39,271 nt of DNA from Thalassolituus sp. UBA1087 (GCA_002314145.1 DCCG01000033.1:1-39271); one strand, 5' to 3'. Counted from the first letter of the stretch, positions 1-8,549 are shown. Translations and numbers: made by a program. The notes: generated from the sequence alone by a model not told the origin.

Positions 1-43
1 CAGGGAATGAGCCGGTCAGGGAATAGTCCGGAAGGAGCAGGCG

Positions 44-835
44 TCAGGCGACGACCCGCATTTCCATTTCGCTGAGGTGATTTAAGAACAGGGTAAAAAT
101 CTCACTCTGCTGCGAGGTATTTAAGCGGCTGTGAATATTTTTACGGTGCACTTTTACCGTGCCGACACTGATGCTCAGCTGGTCGGCAATGGACTGAGAG
201 CTGTGGCCCTGCAGAATCAGCGCCGTAATTTCCTGTTCGCGACGGGTCAGCACGCCCTGGCCGAAGGTACGCAGCGCCTGCTCCAGCGTGCTGCGGCTGC
301 GGCTTTGCGGCAGATATTCATCACAGTTAGACAGCCAGAACTGACGCACCAGGGACGACAGAATGGCCTGCTGTTCCTGCAGGCGGTTCATTTCTGTGCG
401 GGTAATACAACCCAGCGCGGATTTGCGTCCCAGTGAAATGGCCATCACGCTGCGCTCATCCAGCTGCACCAGCAGGTTGATTTCGTCCACCAGATCAAAC
501 GCCTGGTAGCAGCTCTGGTAGTACTCACTCTGGGTAAAGGAGTCCGGCGCCAGGCTGCTGATGCGGCTGATGGCCGGAGCCTCGTCTTTCTGCACGGCGT
601 TGTACACGGGGTCCAGCAGATAGCTGCGCTTCAGATACAGGCTGAGCGCCGGGCTGAGGGTATCGGTTTCGGTATATACCAGTGCCGGACGGCTGCCATG
701 CTGGTAAACCAGCATCAGGCAGGTGTCGAAATGGCACAGCTTTTTAAGATACTTCTCCAGCTCAGTGGGGAAACTGGTTAAGCGGATATGATCAACCAGG
801 TTCGCTAACTGCTTACAATCTGCTGAATCGGCCAT
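44..835 (-). CDS. LuxR-family HTH transcriptional regulator
   Basis: Predicted DNA-binding regulator of 263 aa. The C-terminal quarter is a typical LuxR/NarL helix-turn-helix: LTRREQEI, then a recognition helix around SVGTVKVHRKNI. The N-terminal two thirds resemble the sensory domain of LuxR-type regulators (YLLDPVY, then a YYQSCYQAFDLVDE stretch), with no receiver aspartate pattern, so it is not a response regulator. The start is placed at 835, because a longer reading would overlap the aminotransferase gene and 835 follows that gene's stop by one base. It is the second gene after spuC on the same strand, so it is probably co-transcribed with it and linked to polyamine metabolism. The recognition helix carries the T-V-K-V-H pattern also found in NarL, which is relevant to the TACCC-N6-GGGTA palindromes before potG and potF. 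The ligand is unknown. Confidence 0.88.
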   Translation of the reverse strand: MADSADCKQLANLVDHIRLTSFPTELEKYLKKLCHFDTCLMLVYQHGSRPALVYTETDTLSPALSLYLKRSYLLDPVYNAVQKDEAPAISRISSLAPDSFTQSEYYQSCYQAFDLVDEINLLVQLDERSVMAISLGRKSALGCITRTEMNRLQEQQAILSSLVRQFWLSNCDEYLPQSRSRSTLEQALRTFGQGVLTRREQEITALILQGHSSQSIADQLSISVGTVKVHRKNIHSRLNTSQQSEIFTLFLNHLSEMEMRVVA

Positions 836-836
836 G

Positions 837-2207
837 TTACAGAGCTCCTGCGGCTTTGGCGCTTTCCAGTGTGAGGTCGAGGCAATACACCGCTTTTTCA
901 CACAGTTCATCGATTTCGGCTTTGCTGATCACCAGCGGCGGCGACAGAATCATACGGCTGCCGGTGGCGCGCATAATTAAACCATTATTAAAGCAGTGAT
1001 CACGACAGACCATGCCGATATCATAGTCGGATGGAAAGGCTTCTTTGTTGGCTTTGTCTTTCATCAGCGCCATACCGGCAACAAGGCCGACACTGTCTAT
1101 GTGGCCGACCAGTGGATGCTGGCCAACGGTCTCACGCAGTTTTTTCTGGAAGTAGGGGGCAATCTCTTCCTGCAGGCGCTCGACGATTTTTTCCTCTTTC
1201 ATGATCTCGATGGTCTTCAGCGCCACGGCGGCCGATACCGGGTGACCGGAATAGGTGTAGCCGTGGTTGAAATCGTCATCGTGCTCAATCAGCGCATTGG
1301 CCACGCGGTCGCCAACGGCAACGGCGGCGATGGGCAGATAACCGGAAGACAGGCCTTTGGCCATAGAGATCATATCCGGCTCGATACCAAAGGTTTCGCT
1401 GCCGAACCAGTTGGCCGTGCGGCCGTAACCACAGATCACTTCATCGGCGACCAGCAGAATGTCGTACTTTTTACAGATACGCTGAATTTCCGGCCAGTAG
1501 GTGGCAGGCGGGATGATCACACCGCCGGCGCCCTGTAATGGCTCACCAACGAAGGCGGCGACATTATCCGGACCGACTTCGAGGATTTTGTCTTCCAGTG
1601 CGCGGGCGCAGACCAGACCAAACTCGTCTTCGCTCATGTCACCGCCTTCGCCATACCAGTAGGGCTGACGGATGTGTTCAATATTCGGTACCAGTGGCGC
1701 GCCCTGCTTATGCATACCACCCATGCCGCCCAGACTGGTGCCGCCGATGGTGGAACCGTGGTAAGCGTTTTCACGGGCAATCAGGATGTTGCGGTAAGGT
1801 TTACCTTTGATGGCCCAGTAATGACGGGTCAGACGGATCACAGTATCAATGGCTTCAGAGCCGGAACCGGCGAAAAAGATATGGTTCAGGTCGCCCGGTG
1901 TCACACTGGCGATGGCTTCAGCCAGTTTTGCCGCCGGGGTATGCGTGGTCTGGAAGAAGGTGTTGTAGTACGGCAGCTCGTTCATCTGCGCCGCAGCCAC
2001 CTCGGCCAGCTCTTTGCGGCCATAGCCCAGATTCACACACCACAGGCCAGCCATGCCGTCGAGCAGCTTCTGACCGTCTTCATCCCATACATACACACCT
2101 TCACCCCGGGTAATCACACGGGCGCCTTTTTTGTTCAGGGCTCCGGTGTTGGTGAAAGGATGCAGGTGATGGCCGGCGTCCTGTTTCTGGATATCTGACT
2201 GGCTCAT
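837..2207 (-). CDS. spuC: Class III aminotransferase, putrescine-pyruvate type (SpuC-like)
   Basis: PLP-dependent class III aminotransferase of 456 aa, the usual family length. It is closely similar in pattern to Pseudomonas SpuC, which moves an amino group from putrescine (and related diamines) to pyruvate and yields 4-aminobutanal. Visible motifs are MAGLWCVN near residue 52, the PLP-phosphate loop GSGSEA near 114-119, the cofactor aspartate in LLVADEVICG (D255), the Schiff-base lysine in SMAKGL (K284) and NGLIMRA near the C-terminus. A Shine-Dalgarno AGGAG lies 8 bases before the ATG. Two TGTGATCACA palindromes lie directly upstream (2241-2268), so control by the neighbouring GntR regulator is likely. 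The luxR gene follows one base after its stop. Substrate assignment rests on similarity and the surrounding polyamine genes; other omega-amine substrates remain possible. Confidence 0.92.
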   Translation of the reverse strand: MSQSDIQKQDAGHHLHPFTNTGALNKKGARVITRGEGVYVWDEDGQKLLDGMAGLWCVNLGYGRKELAEVAAAQMNELPYYNTFFQTTHTPAAKLAEAIASVTPGDLNHIFFAGSGSEAIDTVIRLTRHYWAIKGKPYRNILIARENAYHGSTIGGTSLGGMGGMHKQGAPLVPNIEHIRQPYWYGEGGDMSEDEFGLVCARALEDKILEVGPDNVAAFVGEPLQGAGGVIIPPATYWPEIQRICKKYDILLVADEVICGYGRTANWFGSETFGIEPDMISMAKGLSSGYLPIAAVAVGDRVANALIEHDDDFNHGYTYSGHPVSAAVALKTIEIMKEEKIVERLQEEIAPYFQKKLRETVGQHPLVGHIDSVGLVAGMALMKDKANKEAFPSDYDIGMVCRDHCFNNGLIMRATGSRMILSPPLVISKAEIDELCEKAVYCLDLTLESAKAAGAL

Positions 2208-2240
2208 GTGGCGAACTCCTGAGCTGGGTTTGGATTTAAA

Positions 2241-2268
2241 ATGTGATCACAATTTTGTGATCACAAAA
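2241..2268. promoter_or_regulatory. Tandem GntR-type operator upstream of spuC
   Basis: Two copies of TGTGATCACA lie here, at 2242-2251 and within the perfect 16-bp palindrome 2253-2268 (TTTTGTGATCACAAAA). Their centres are 14 bp apart. On the minus strand a possible -35 TTGCAA lies just upstream and a weak -10 CAAAAT overlaps the palindromes, as expected for a repressor site. The same core occurs once more at 3097-3108 beside gntR and puuA. Binding by the GntR protein is inferred. Confidence 0.75.
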
Positions 2269-2350
2269 TGAAAGTTGCAAGTCCTGTTCGATTTTACTGG
2301 CCTGATTGTCAGCTTTGGCGTCTGAGCGTACCTGAGATCCGGCAGGAAAG

Positions 2351-3046
2351 TCAGTTAAGAAGCTGCTGCAGTTTGCTGGGGATTTTGGCGAAGGCACAAC
2401 CGTCACGGATATCGGCGGCGATGGCCATCTGCAGGGCCAGCGGATCGTGTTTTTCGATGGCGGCCAGTGCCTCCTGGTGACGGTCAATCTGGTAGTACTC
2501 GTCCAGACTCTCCGCCGACAGGCGCATAAAGGGCCCCAGCTGCAGCCACAGGCTCTCGATTAACGGCTGGGTTACCTGATGCGGATGCGCTGTGTATATG
2601 GTGCGGTGAAAGGCCTGATTCAGGCGCGTCACATTCTCCGGATCACTGTTGGCTTCGGCTTCGTCAATCTCAGCATCAATGGCCGTCAGGCGCTGCAAAC
2701 AGTCTTTGTCTATGTACGGCAGCGCGCGTTCTGCGGCATGGGATTCGAGCGTGATTCTGGCCTCGACCAGTTCGTTGAATTTCATCGCCGTCATGCGCGG
2801 CACCATCACCCGGCGGTTGCCCTGAATCTCCAGTGCGCCCTCGGCCGACAGCTGGCGCAGGGCCTCCCGTACCGGCATCGGCGACACCTCCAGCAATCCT
2901 GCCAGTTCACGGATGGTCAGCGCCCGCCCGGGGGGAATCTGGCCCAGCAGAACGGCGTTGTGCAGCGTGTCGTATACCCATCGGGTGATAGTTACAGCCT
3001 CATCGCGCTGGGCTAGTGTGATGGTTATGGGTGTGTGCTTATCCAT
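2351..3046 (-). CDS. GntR-family (FCD) transcriptional regulator
   Basis: Predicted repressor of 231 aa. An N-terminal winged helix-turn-helix spans about residues 20-90 (GQIPPGRALTIRELAGLLEVSPMPVREALR is the diagnostic stretch, quoted here only as motif RALTIRELA...SPMPVREAL). An FCD ligand domain follows (EARITLESHAAE, then LNQAFHRTIY, then HQEALAAIE), with His/Asp residues of the kind that bind metal in this family. The ATG at 3046 is preferred; an upstream GTG at 3106 would lie inside the palindrome 3097-3108. The gene sits between spuC and the divergent puuA. The shared TTGTGATCACAA operators make it the obvious local regulator of both and of itself. The inducer is probably a polyamine or a breakdown product; this is inference. 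Confidence 0.92.
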   Translation of the reverse strand: MDKHTPITITLAQRDEAVTITRWVYDTLHNAVLLGQIPPGRALTIRELAGLLEVSPMPVREALRQLSAEGALEIQGNRRVMVPRMTAMKFNELVEARITLESHAAERALPYIDKDCLQRLTAIDAEIDEAEANSDPENVTRLNQAFHRTIYTAHPHQVTQPLIESLWLQLGPFMRLSAESLDEYYQIDRHQEALAAIEKHDPLALQMAIAADIRDGCAFAKIPSKLQQLLN

Positions 3047-3096
3047 ATCGCTGGTATCGGTCTCTCGGTATTTTCGGGGATTGCCAGTGAGTGACT

Positions 3097-3108
3097 TTGT
3101 GATCACAA
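3097..3108. promoter_or_regulatory. GntR operator between divergent gntR and puuA
   Basis: Perfect palindrome TTGTGATCACAA, identical in core to the two sites before spuC. It is centred 56 bp before the gntR ATG and 72 bp before the puuA ATG, so one bound protein could repress both. On the plus strand it falls between a weak -35 (TGACTT, 3092-3097) and a TATAGT -10-like hexamer (3116-3121). Confidence 0.75.
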
Positions 3109-3174
3109 TTAAGCATATAGTGTTTCAGGTGCCGACGGCCAGTCGTCACCGATTAATAATGATCCGGTGTTCCC

Positions 3175-4500
3175 ATGGAAAATGATTTTGACCTCTTTGT
3201 CGTCGATCTGAACGGTAACCTGCGCGGCAAACGCCTGCTGGGTGACTCTCTGGAAAAAGTGATGGAAGAGGGAATTAAACTGCCACGTTCGGTGGCTGGC
3301 CTCGATTTCTGGGGTGACGATGTACCCGATAACGGCCTGGTGTTTGAAACCGGCGACAATGACGGCATCTGTATGCCGATTCAGTCCCGGCCTGTGCCTG
3401 TGCCCTGGACCAAAAAAGAACGGCATCAGTTGCACGCCATGATGGAAAACCCGGATGGCACGCCATTCGATGTGGACCCGCGCCAGGCGCTGAAAAACAT
3501 CGTCGATAAATTCCATGCCCGCGGCTGGTATCCGGTGATGGCGACTGAGCTGGAATTTTATCTGATGGATGGCACGGCGGAAGAAGAACAGCGCCCCAGA
3601 CCGCCGGTGCTGGATAAAAGCCATGGCCGCCGTCTGAATACCAGTGATGCCTATTCCATCGAAGATGTGGATGGGCTGGAAGACTTTTTTGCCGAAGTGC
3701 GCGAATGCTGTGACGCCCAGGGCGTGATGGCCGACACCATTATTTCTGAACTCGGCCCCGGCCAGTTTGAAATTAACCTCAAGCATGTGGCTGATCCACT
3801 CAACGCCGGTGACCAGGCCATCTGGTTTAAACGCATGGTGAAGGGGATTTCACGTAAATACGGCTACAGCTCCACCTTTATGGCCAAACCCTATGCCGAT
3901 CATTCCGGCAGCGGTTTTCACGTGCACTTTTCACTGCTCGATAAAGACGGCAACAACCTGTTTGACGACGGTGGTGATGAAGGCACTGAGATGCTGCGCA
4001 TGGCCATTGCCGGGATGATAGAAACCATGCCGGAATGCATGCTGATGTTCGCGCCGCATCTGAATTCCTACCACAGATTCCAGGACGGCTCACACGCGCC
4101 TGTGTACGCCTGCTGGGGTTATGAGAACCGCACCACGGCGGTACGGGTGCCGGAAAGTGAACCCGTAGCACGCCGTATTGAGCACCGTGTTTCAGGGGCT
4201 GACGCCAACCCGTATCTGGTGCTGGCGGCGGTATTAACCGGAGCATTACACGGTATCGAAAACCAGCTGCAGGCACCGCCCGATGTTGAAGGTGATGCTT
4301 ACGCTATTGCTGACCAGTCCATTCGGTTACCATCCAGCTGGCGTATGGCCATTGACCGTCTTGAGAAAGCGGGTGCTGTGCGTCACTATCTGGGAGACGA
4401 ATTTGTGGATGTTTTCTGTGCGGTAAAACGCCATGAGCACAGTTTACTGAATAAACGCATCTCGGATATTGAATACGAATCCTATCTCGGGCTGTTGTAA
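3175..4500 (+). CDS. puuA: Gamma-glutamylpolyamine synthetase (glutamine synthetase family, PuuA-like)
   Basis: Glutamine-synthetase-family ligase of 441 aa. PuuA-type enzymes join glutamate to putrescine or a related polyamine using ATP, the first step of the gamma-glutamylated route. Visible signatures are VDLNGNLRGKR near the N-terminus, MATELEFYL, GPGQFEINL, FMAKPYADHSGSGFHVHFS (ATP and metal site) and GADANPYL. The N-terminus is about 30 residues shorter than E. coli PuuA. An in-frame TGA at 3160 and the absence of another ATG rule out a longer start. No good Shine-Dalgarno is visible. It diverges from gntR across one operator and precedes potGHI. A second paralogue lies at 10941-12284, so the two may differ in substrate. 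Confidence 0.9.
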   Translation: MENDFDLFVVDLNGNLRGKRLLGDSLEKVMEEGIKLPRSVAGLDFWGDDVPDNGLVFETGDNDGICMPIQSRPVPVPWTKKERHQLHAMMENPDGTPFDVDPRQALKNIVDKFHARGWYPVMATELEFYLMDGTAEEEQRPRPPVLDKSHGRRLNTSDAYSIEDVDGLEDFFAEVRECCDAQGVMADTIISELGPGQFEINLKHVADPLNAGDQAIWFKRMVKGISRKYGYSSTFMAKPYADHSGSGFHVHFSLLDKDGNNLFDDGGDEGTEMLRMAIAGMIETMPECMLMFAPHLNSYHRFQDGSHAPVYACWGYENRTTAVRVPESEPVARRIEHRVSGADANPYLVLAAVLTGALHGIENQLQAPPDVEGDAYAIADQSIRLPSSWRMAIDRLEKAGAVRHYLGDEFVDVFCAVKRHEHSLLNKRISDIEYESYLGLL

Positions 4501-4537
4501 ACCGGCCGCGGATATCGTGGGATTCTGCAAGAATGAG

Positions 4538-4603
4538 CACTTTGTCGGTCCGGCAAAGTGTTTATCCCCGCCAGCGGGGATAATACCCTCGCGGGGGTAT
4601 GGG
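4538..4603. terminator. Three consecutive hairpins after puuA
   Basis: Three inverted repeats follow each other without gaps: arms CACTTTG/CAAAGTG (4538-4560); a 9-bp perfect stem TTATCCCCG/CGGGGATAA with loop CCAG (4562-4583); and ATACCC/GGGTAT (4583-4600). None is followed by a T run, so a simple intrinsic terminator is not shown. They may form a transcript-end structure for puuA. The third doubles as a regulator-type palindrome (4584-4599). Confidence 0.4.
4584..4599. promoter_or_regulatory. TACCC-N6-GGGTA palindrome before potGHI
   Basis: A 16-bp dyad with arms TACCC and GGGTA and a 6-bp centre, 142 bp before the potG start. The same arms and spacing occur before potF (10904-10919). The layout matches the 7-2-7 arrangement of NarL-type heptamers, though this copy departs from that consensus at the inner positions. 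Confidence 0.45.
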
Positions 4604-4733
4604 TTGAGACAGGCCGCTCCGCTATTTTCATCGACATAGCAAAAAGACCGGCACAAGATCCTTGCCTGTTTAACGCAGGCAATAATTTCTGATACCCCGG
4701 GCCAGCGCAGGCCGGAAATATGGTAGTTTTTTT

Positions 4734-5909
4734 ATGACAACAGAAGAAAAATCCAACCAGACGAATTCTGATACGAACCCGCTCACGGCCCCCGTGCCGG
4801 ACTTATGGCGCGACCCTAATGCCACACCTTTTGTGGAAATTGAAAACATAACGAAAAAGTTCGGTGATTTTACCGCCGTTGATAACGTCAGCCTGAAAAT
4901 CTACAAACGCGAACTCTTTTGTCTGCTGGGTGGTTCCGGTTCCGGTAAAAGTACCCTGCTGCGCATGCTGGCAGGATTCGAAGCGCCGACCTCCGGACGT
5001 ATTCTGATTGACGGTGTTGATATGGCGGGCATTCAGCCATGGAACCGGCCGGTCAACATGATGTTTCAGTCGTATGCGCTGTTCCCGCATCTGTCGGTGG
5101 AGAAAAACGTCGGCTTTGGTCTGCGCCGCGATGGCATGGCCGAAGAGGATGTGAAGCGCCGGGTGAAGGAAATGCTGGACATGGTTCAGCTCGGTCATCT
5201 GGCCAAGCGTAAACCTAACCAATTATCAGGCGGGCAACGTCAGCGGGTGGCGTTAGCCCGCTCTTTGATTAAGCGCCCGAAACTGCTGTTGCTGGATGAG
5301 CCGCTCGGCGCACTGGATAAAAAACTGCGTGAAGAAACTCAGTTTGAGCTGATCAACCTGCAGGAAGAACTGGGTGTCACCTTTATTGTGGTAACCCACG
5401 ACCAGGAAGAAGCCATGACCCTGTCGACCCGTATCGGCGTGATGAATCATGGTGAAATTGTGCAGGTCGGTGAGCCGCATGATATTTATGAATATCCGAA
5501 CAGCCGCTATGTTGCACAGTTCGTCGGCTCGGTAAATATGATTGCCGGTAAAGTCTCCGTCGATGAAGTGGATCACGTGGTGGTGGAATCGGAAGAAGCC
5601 GGTTGCACCATGCGCATCGACCACGGCATCAGCTGTGCCCCTAATCAGGAAGTGCATGTTGCCCTGCGGCCGGAAAAAATCATGGTCGCCCATGACAAGC
5701 CGGAGCAGGACCTTAACTGCATGAAAGGCCGCATTGAAGAAATTGCCTACATGGGCAGTCTGTCGGTGTTCCGCGTGCGTCTGCCAAGCGGTAAAGAAAT
5801 CCGCGTCACTCAGCCAAACTATGCCCGCGATATGGGGGCACGCTTCACCTGGGAAGATGAAGTCTATCTGTATTGGGATGTCGACAGCAGCGTGGTACTG
5901 ACCGTATGA
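4734..5909 (+). CDS. potG: Polyamine ABC transporter ATP-binding protein (PotG/SpuF)
   Basis: Cytoplasmic ATPase subunit of a putrescine/spermidine importer, 391 aa. The N-terminal extension of about 30 residues is polar. The nucleotide-binding domain shows Walker A GGSGSGKST (66-74), Q-loop MFQSYALFPH, signature LSGGQRQR (164-171), Walker B LLLLDEP (184-190) and the H-loop VTHDQEEAM. The last third is a TOBE-type regulatory domain (VALRPEKI, then EIAYMGSLSVFRV). The gene starts a tight operon: its TGA overlaps the ATG of potH in ATGA. The matching binding protein PotF is encoded some 4 kb away on the other strand. Pattern and length agree with PotG of the Pot/Spu family rather than with general sugar importers. 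Confidence 0.95.
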   Translation: MTTEEKSNQTNSDTNPLTAPVPDLWRDPNATPFVEIENITKKFGDFTAVDNVSLKIYKRELFCLLGGSGSGKSTLLRMLAGFEAPTSGRILIDGVDMAGIQPWNRPVNMMFQSYALFPHLSVEKNVGFGLRRDGMAEEDVKRRVKEMLDMVQLGHLAKRKPNQLSGGQRQRVALARSLIKRPKLLLLDEPLGALDKKLREETQFELINLQEELGVTFIVVTHDQEEAMTLSTRIGVMNHGEIVQVGEPHDIYEYPNSRYVAQFVGSVNMIAGKVSVDEVDHVVVESEEAGCTMRIDHGISCAPNQEVHVALRPEKIMVAHDKPEQDLNCMKGRIEEIAYMGSLSVFRVRLPSGKEIRVTQPNYARDMGARFTWEDEVYLYWDVDSSVVLTV

Positions 5910-6862
5910 GTAAACTTCCGGGGCTCGCCCGCGTGGGTGAAGTGCTGGCAAACCGCAAGCTGCCGGCACTGGTAATGAAAGTGAACTGGGGTCGCCAGAT
6001 GGTGATCTCAATTCCTTTCCTATGGCTTGCCATTTTCTTCTTTATTCCGTTTGTGGTGGTGCTGAAAATTTCGTTTTCAGAAGCCGCCATCGCCATTCCG
6101 CCGTTCTCGGATTTATTTGAATGGGACCCGGACGGCGCTTATGCGACCTTTAAACTGAACCTGGGCAACTTCCTGTTTCTGCTGGAAGATACTTTCTATC
6201 TGGATGCCTATTTAAGTTCGGTCAAAATTGCAGCCATCGCCACAGCACTGACCTTGATTGTCGGTTTTCCGATGGCCTATCTGATTGCCCGCGCAGAACC
6301 GAACCGTCGCCTGTTTCTGCTGGCGCTGGTGATTCTGCCGTTCTGGACGTCCTTCCTGCTGCGGGTTTACGCCTGGATGGCGCTGCTGAAACGCGGTGGT
6401 CCGATAAACGATATTCTGATTGCCTTCGGCTTTATTGATGAGCCCATCCGCATGCTGCAGACCGACTTTGCTGTGTATATCGGCATTGTTTATACCTACC
6501 TGCCATTTATGATTCTGCCGCTCTATTCAGTGATCGAAAAACTGGATGGCAGTCTGCTGGAAGCGGCTGAAGACCTTGGCTGTCGTCCCATTCAGAGCTT
6601 CTTCCTGGTAACGGTGCCTATGGTGATGCCAGGTATTATTGCCGGTTGTCTGCTGGTGTTTATTCCGGCCGTCGGTGAATACGTGATTCCGTCCCTGCTG
6701 GGTGGTTCCGATACCCTGATGATCGGTCGTGTGTTGTGGGATGAGTTCTCCATTAACCGTGACTGGCCAATGGCGTCGGCGGTTGCCATCGTTATGCTGG
6801 TGGTACTGGTCCTGCCGATTATGTTTGTCCGTAACCGCATTGGTAATAAGGGGGAAGTGTAA
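5906..6862 (+). CDS. potH: Polyamine ABC transporter permease (PotH/SpuG)
   Basis: Inner-membrane permease of 318 aa with about six hydrophobic segments, the first near residues 33-55 (ISIPFLWLAIFFFIPFVVVL). The coupling-helix EAA motif is visible as EAAEDLGCRPIQSFFLVTVPM. The start is the ATG at 5906, overlapping the potG stop by ATGA; the longer reading from 5873 would run inside potG and is rejected. The stop TAA overlaps the ATG of potI. Translational coupling therefore fixes the order G-H-I. It forms the channel with PotI. Confidence 0.95.
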   Translation: MSKLPGLARVGEVLANRKLPALVMKVNWGRQMVISIPFLWLAIFFFIPFVVVLKISFSEAAIAIPPFSDLFEWDPDGAYATFKLNLGNFLFLLEDTFYLDAYLSSVKIAAIATALTLIVGFPMAYLIARAEPNRRLFLLALVILPFWTSFLLRVYAWMALLKRGGPINDILIAFGFIDEPIRMLQTDFAVYIGIVYTYLPFMILPLYSVIEKLDGSLLEAAEDLGCRPIQSFFLVTVPMVMPGIIAGCLLVFIPAVGEYVIPSLLGGSDTLMIGRVLWDEFSINRDWPMASAVAIVMLVVLVLPIMFVRNRIGNKGEV

Positions 6863-7677
6863 TGAAACGCAGATCCTACTTCCTCATGTTCACGGCACTG
6901 CTGGGGTTTATCTTCCTGTACGTGCCGATGATCTCGCTGGTGATCTACAGCTTTAACAAATCCAAGCTGGTGGGCGTCTGGGGTGGCTGGTCGCTGAAAT
7001 GGTACGGTGAGCTGTTCCAGAACGAACAGATTATCGACGCGGCATTGCTGAGCTTTAACATCGCCTTTATCACCTCCTGCCTGGCGGTGATACTCGGCAC
7101 CATGGCAGGCTTTGCGCTGACCCGTATGGGGCGCTTCAAAGGCAAAATGCTGTTGTCCGGCTGGATTACAGCTCCGCTGGTGATGCCGGAAGTGATTACC
7201 GGTCTGTCGCTGCTGTTGCTGTTCGTGACCATGGAGAGCCTGTTTGGCTGGCCGGCAGAACGCGGCACCCTGACCATTATTATTGCCCATACCACCTTCT
7301 GTATGGCGTATGTTGCTGTGATCGTACAGTCGCGGCTGGCCGATATGGACGAGTCGCTGGAAGAAGCCGCCATGGACTTGGGCGCCAAGCCTTCGTCGCT
7401 GTTCTTCCTGGTGACGCTGCCGCTGATCGCCCCGGCCATTATTTCCGGCTGGCTGCTGTCCTTTACGCTGTCGCTGGACGATCTGGTGATCGCCAGCTTT
7501 GTTTCCGGCCCGGGTAACAGCACCTTACCGATGGTGATTTTCTCCAAGGTGCGCCTTGGTGTTACACCGGAAGTGAATGCTCTGGCAACGCTGATGATTC
7601 TGATTGTGGCTGTCGGTGTGGTTGTGGCTATGCTGCAGATGCGCCGTAAACAGAAAAACGACGAAACCGAAGCGTAA
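6862..7677 (+). CDS. potI: Polyamine ABC transporter permease (PotI/SpuH)
   Basis: Second inner-membrane permease, 271 aa, with an N-terminal transmembrane segment (LMFTALLGFIFLYVPMISLV) and about five more. The EAA loop reads EEAAMDLGAKPSSLFFLVTLP, and the LSLDDLVIASFVSGPG stretch typical of PotI/PotC follows. The start overlaps the potH stop (TAATG). The basic tail (MRRKQKNDE) is expected on the cytoplasmic side. It is the last transporter gene of the operon; a strong hairpin follows at 7715. Confidence 0.95.
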   Translation: MKRRSYFLMFTALLGFIFLYVPMISLVIYSFNKSKLVGVWGGWSLKWYGELFQNEQIIDAALLSFNIAFITSCLAVILGTMAGFALTRMGRFKGKMLLSGWITAPLVMPEVITGLSLLLLFVTMESLFGWPAERGTLTIIIAHTTFCMAYVAVIVQSRLADMDESLEEAAMDLGAKPSSLFFLVTLPLIAPAIISGWLLSFTLSLDDLVIASFVSGPGNSTLPMVIFSKVRLGVTPEVNALATLMILIVAVGVVVAMLQMRRKQKNDETEA

Positions 7678-7714
7678 CGCCGCAGGGCTGTGAATGCTGC
7701 CGCTGCTTTTCTTC

Positions 7715-7738
7715 CGCCTGCACGGGTCCGTGCAGGCG
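7715..7738 (+). terminator. Hairpin after potI
   Basis: Perfect 11-bp inverted repeat with arms CGCCTGCACGG and CCGTGCAGGCG and a 2-base loop, followed by a mixed CTTCTGTTGTG rather than a clean T run. It probably ends or weakens transcription from potGHI before the amidotransferase gene. Confidence 0.6.
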
Positions 7739-7795
7739 CTTCTGTTGTGCTGAACGCAGCAACAGATCCGACCGCTATTTCTTACAGGTAATAAA

Positions 7796-8518
7796 ATGAA
7801 AATTGGTATTCTTGCAGCCGGTACGACACCGGATGAACTGACTGACCGCTACGACACTTATGCGCAGATGTTTGTTGATCTGCTGGGTAAAGCCGGAGCC
7901 GATTTTGAATACGCCGTCTACGATGTGCGCGATGATGTGTTTCCGCAATCCGCCGGAGAATGCGATGGCTGGATTATTTCCGGGTCCAAATTCAACGTGT
8001 ATCAGAAGCTGCCGTGGATGCTGAAACTGGAAGCACTGATTACCGAGATTGACCGGCTGGGGAATCCCATTGTCGGTATCTGCTTCGGTCACCAGATTGT
8101 GGCTGAAGCCATGGGCGGCAAAGTGGATAAATACGAAGGTGGCTGGGGTGTGGGCCTGCATACTTACCGTCTGACGGACGCCGCCGACATCACCGACATG
8201 CCGGAATTCACCATTAATGCCATGCACCAGGATCAGGTGATCGTTAAGCCGGAAAATGCCCGGGTGTTCGCTGAATCGGATTTCTGCCGTTACGCCGGTT
8301 TGCTGTATGGCGATCATATTATGACCTTCCAGGCGCATCCGGAATTTACCATCCCCTACGAACAGGATCTGGTCGCTGCGCGCAAAGGCAGTGTGGTGCC
8401 GGACGATGTGGCCGACGAAGGTCTGAAGACCGTCTGTGCGGCGGGCGCTGAGACCGATTCTGTGGAAGTTGGGAAATGGATGGCCGCCTTCCTGACGCGG
8501 GGCAGCAAAGGCCAGTAA
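7796..8518 (+). CDS. Class I glutamine amidotransferase domain protein, possible gamma-glutamyl hydrolase
   Basis: Stand-alone class I glutamine amidotransferase of 240 aa. The catalytic triad is visible: nucleophile C96 in VGICFGHQ, and H181 and E183 in FQAHPEF. The overall pattern is that of GMP-synthase-like amidotransferases rather than of the C26-type PuuD/SpuA hydrolase. An AGGTAATAAA leader precedes the ATG. Its place between potI and the rest of the polyamine genes suggests it removes the gamma-glutamyl group from gamma-glutamyl products, the step performed by PuuD in E. coli. No PuuD homologue is seen in this window. That role is an inference from context; the fold assignment is firm. 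Confidence 0.85.
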   Translation: MKIGILAAGTTPDELTDRYDTYAQMFVDLLGKAGADFEYAVYDVRDDVFPQSAGECDGWIISGSKFNVYQKLPWMLKLEALITEIDRLGNPIVGICFGHQIVAEAMGGKVDKYEGGWGVGLHTYRLTDAADITDMPEFTINAMHQDQVIVKPENARVFAESDFCRYAGLLYGDHIMTFQAHPEFTIPYEQDLVAARKGSVVPDDVADEGLKTVCAAGAETDSVEVGKWMAAFLTRGSKGQ

Positions 8519-8549
8519 AACCTGTCGGCGGCTGCCGGTCGCGGCCTGC

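Noticed and set aside
4564..4600. Simple intrinsic terminator for puuA
   Set aside because: The stems are strong, but no T run follows on either strand; listed only as hairpins with low confidence.
5253..6011. Minus-strand frame over potG/potH
   Set aside because: It is antisense to two conserved, translationally coupled genes.
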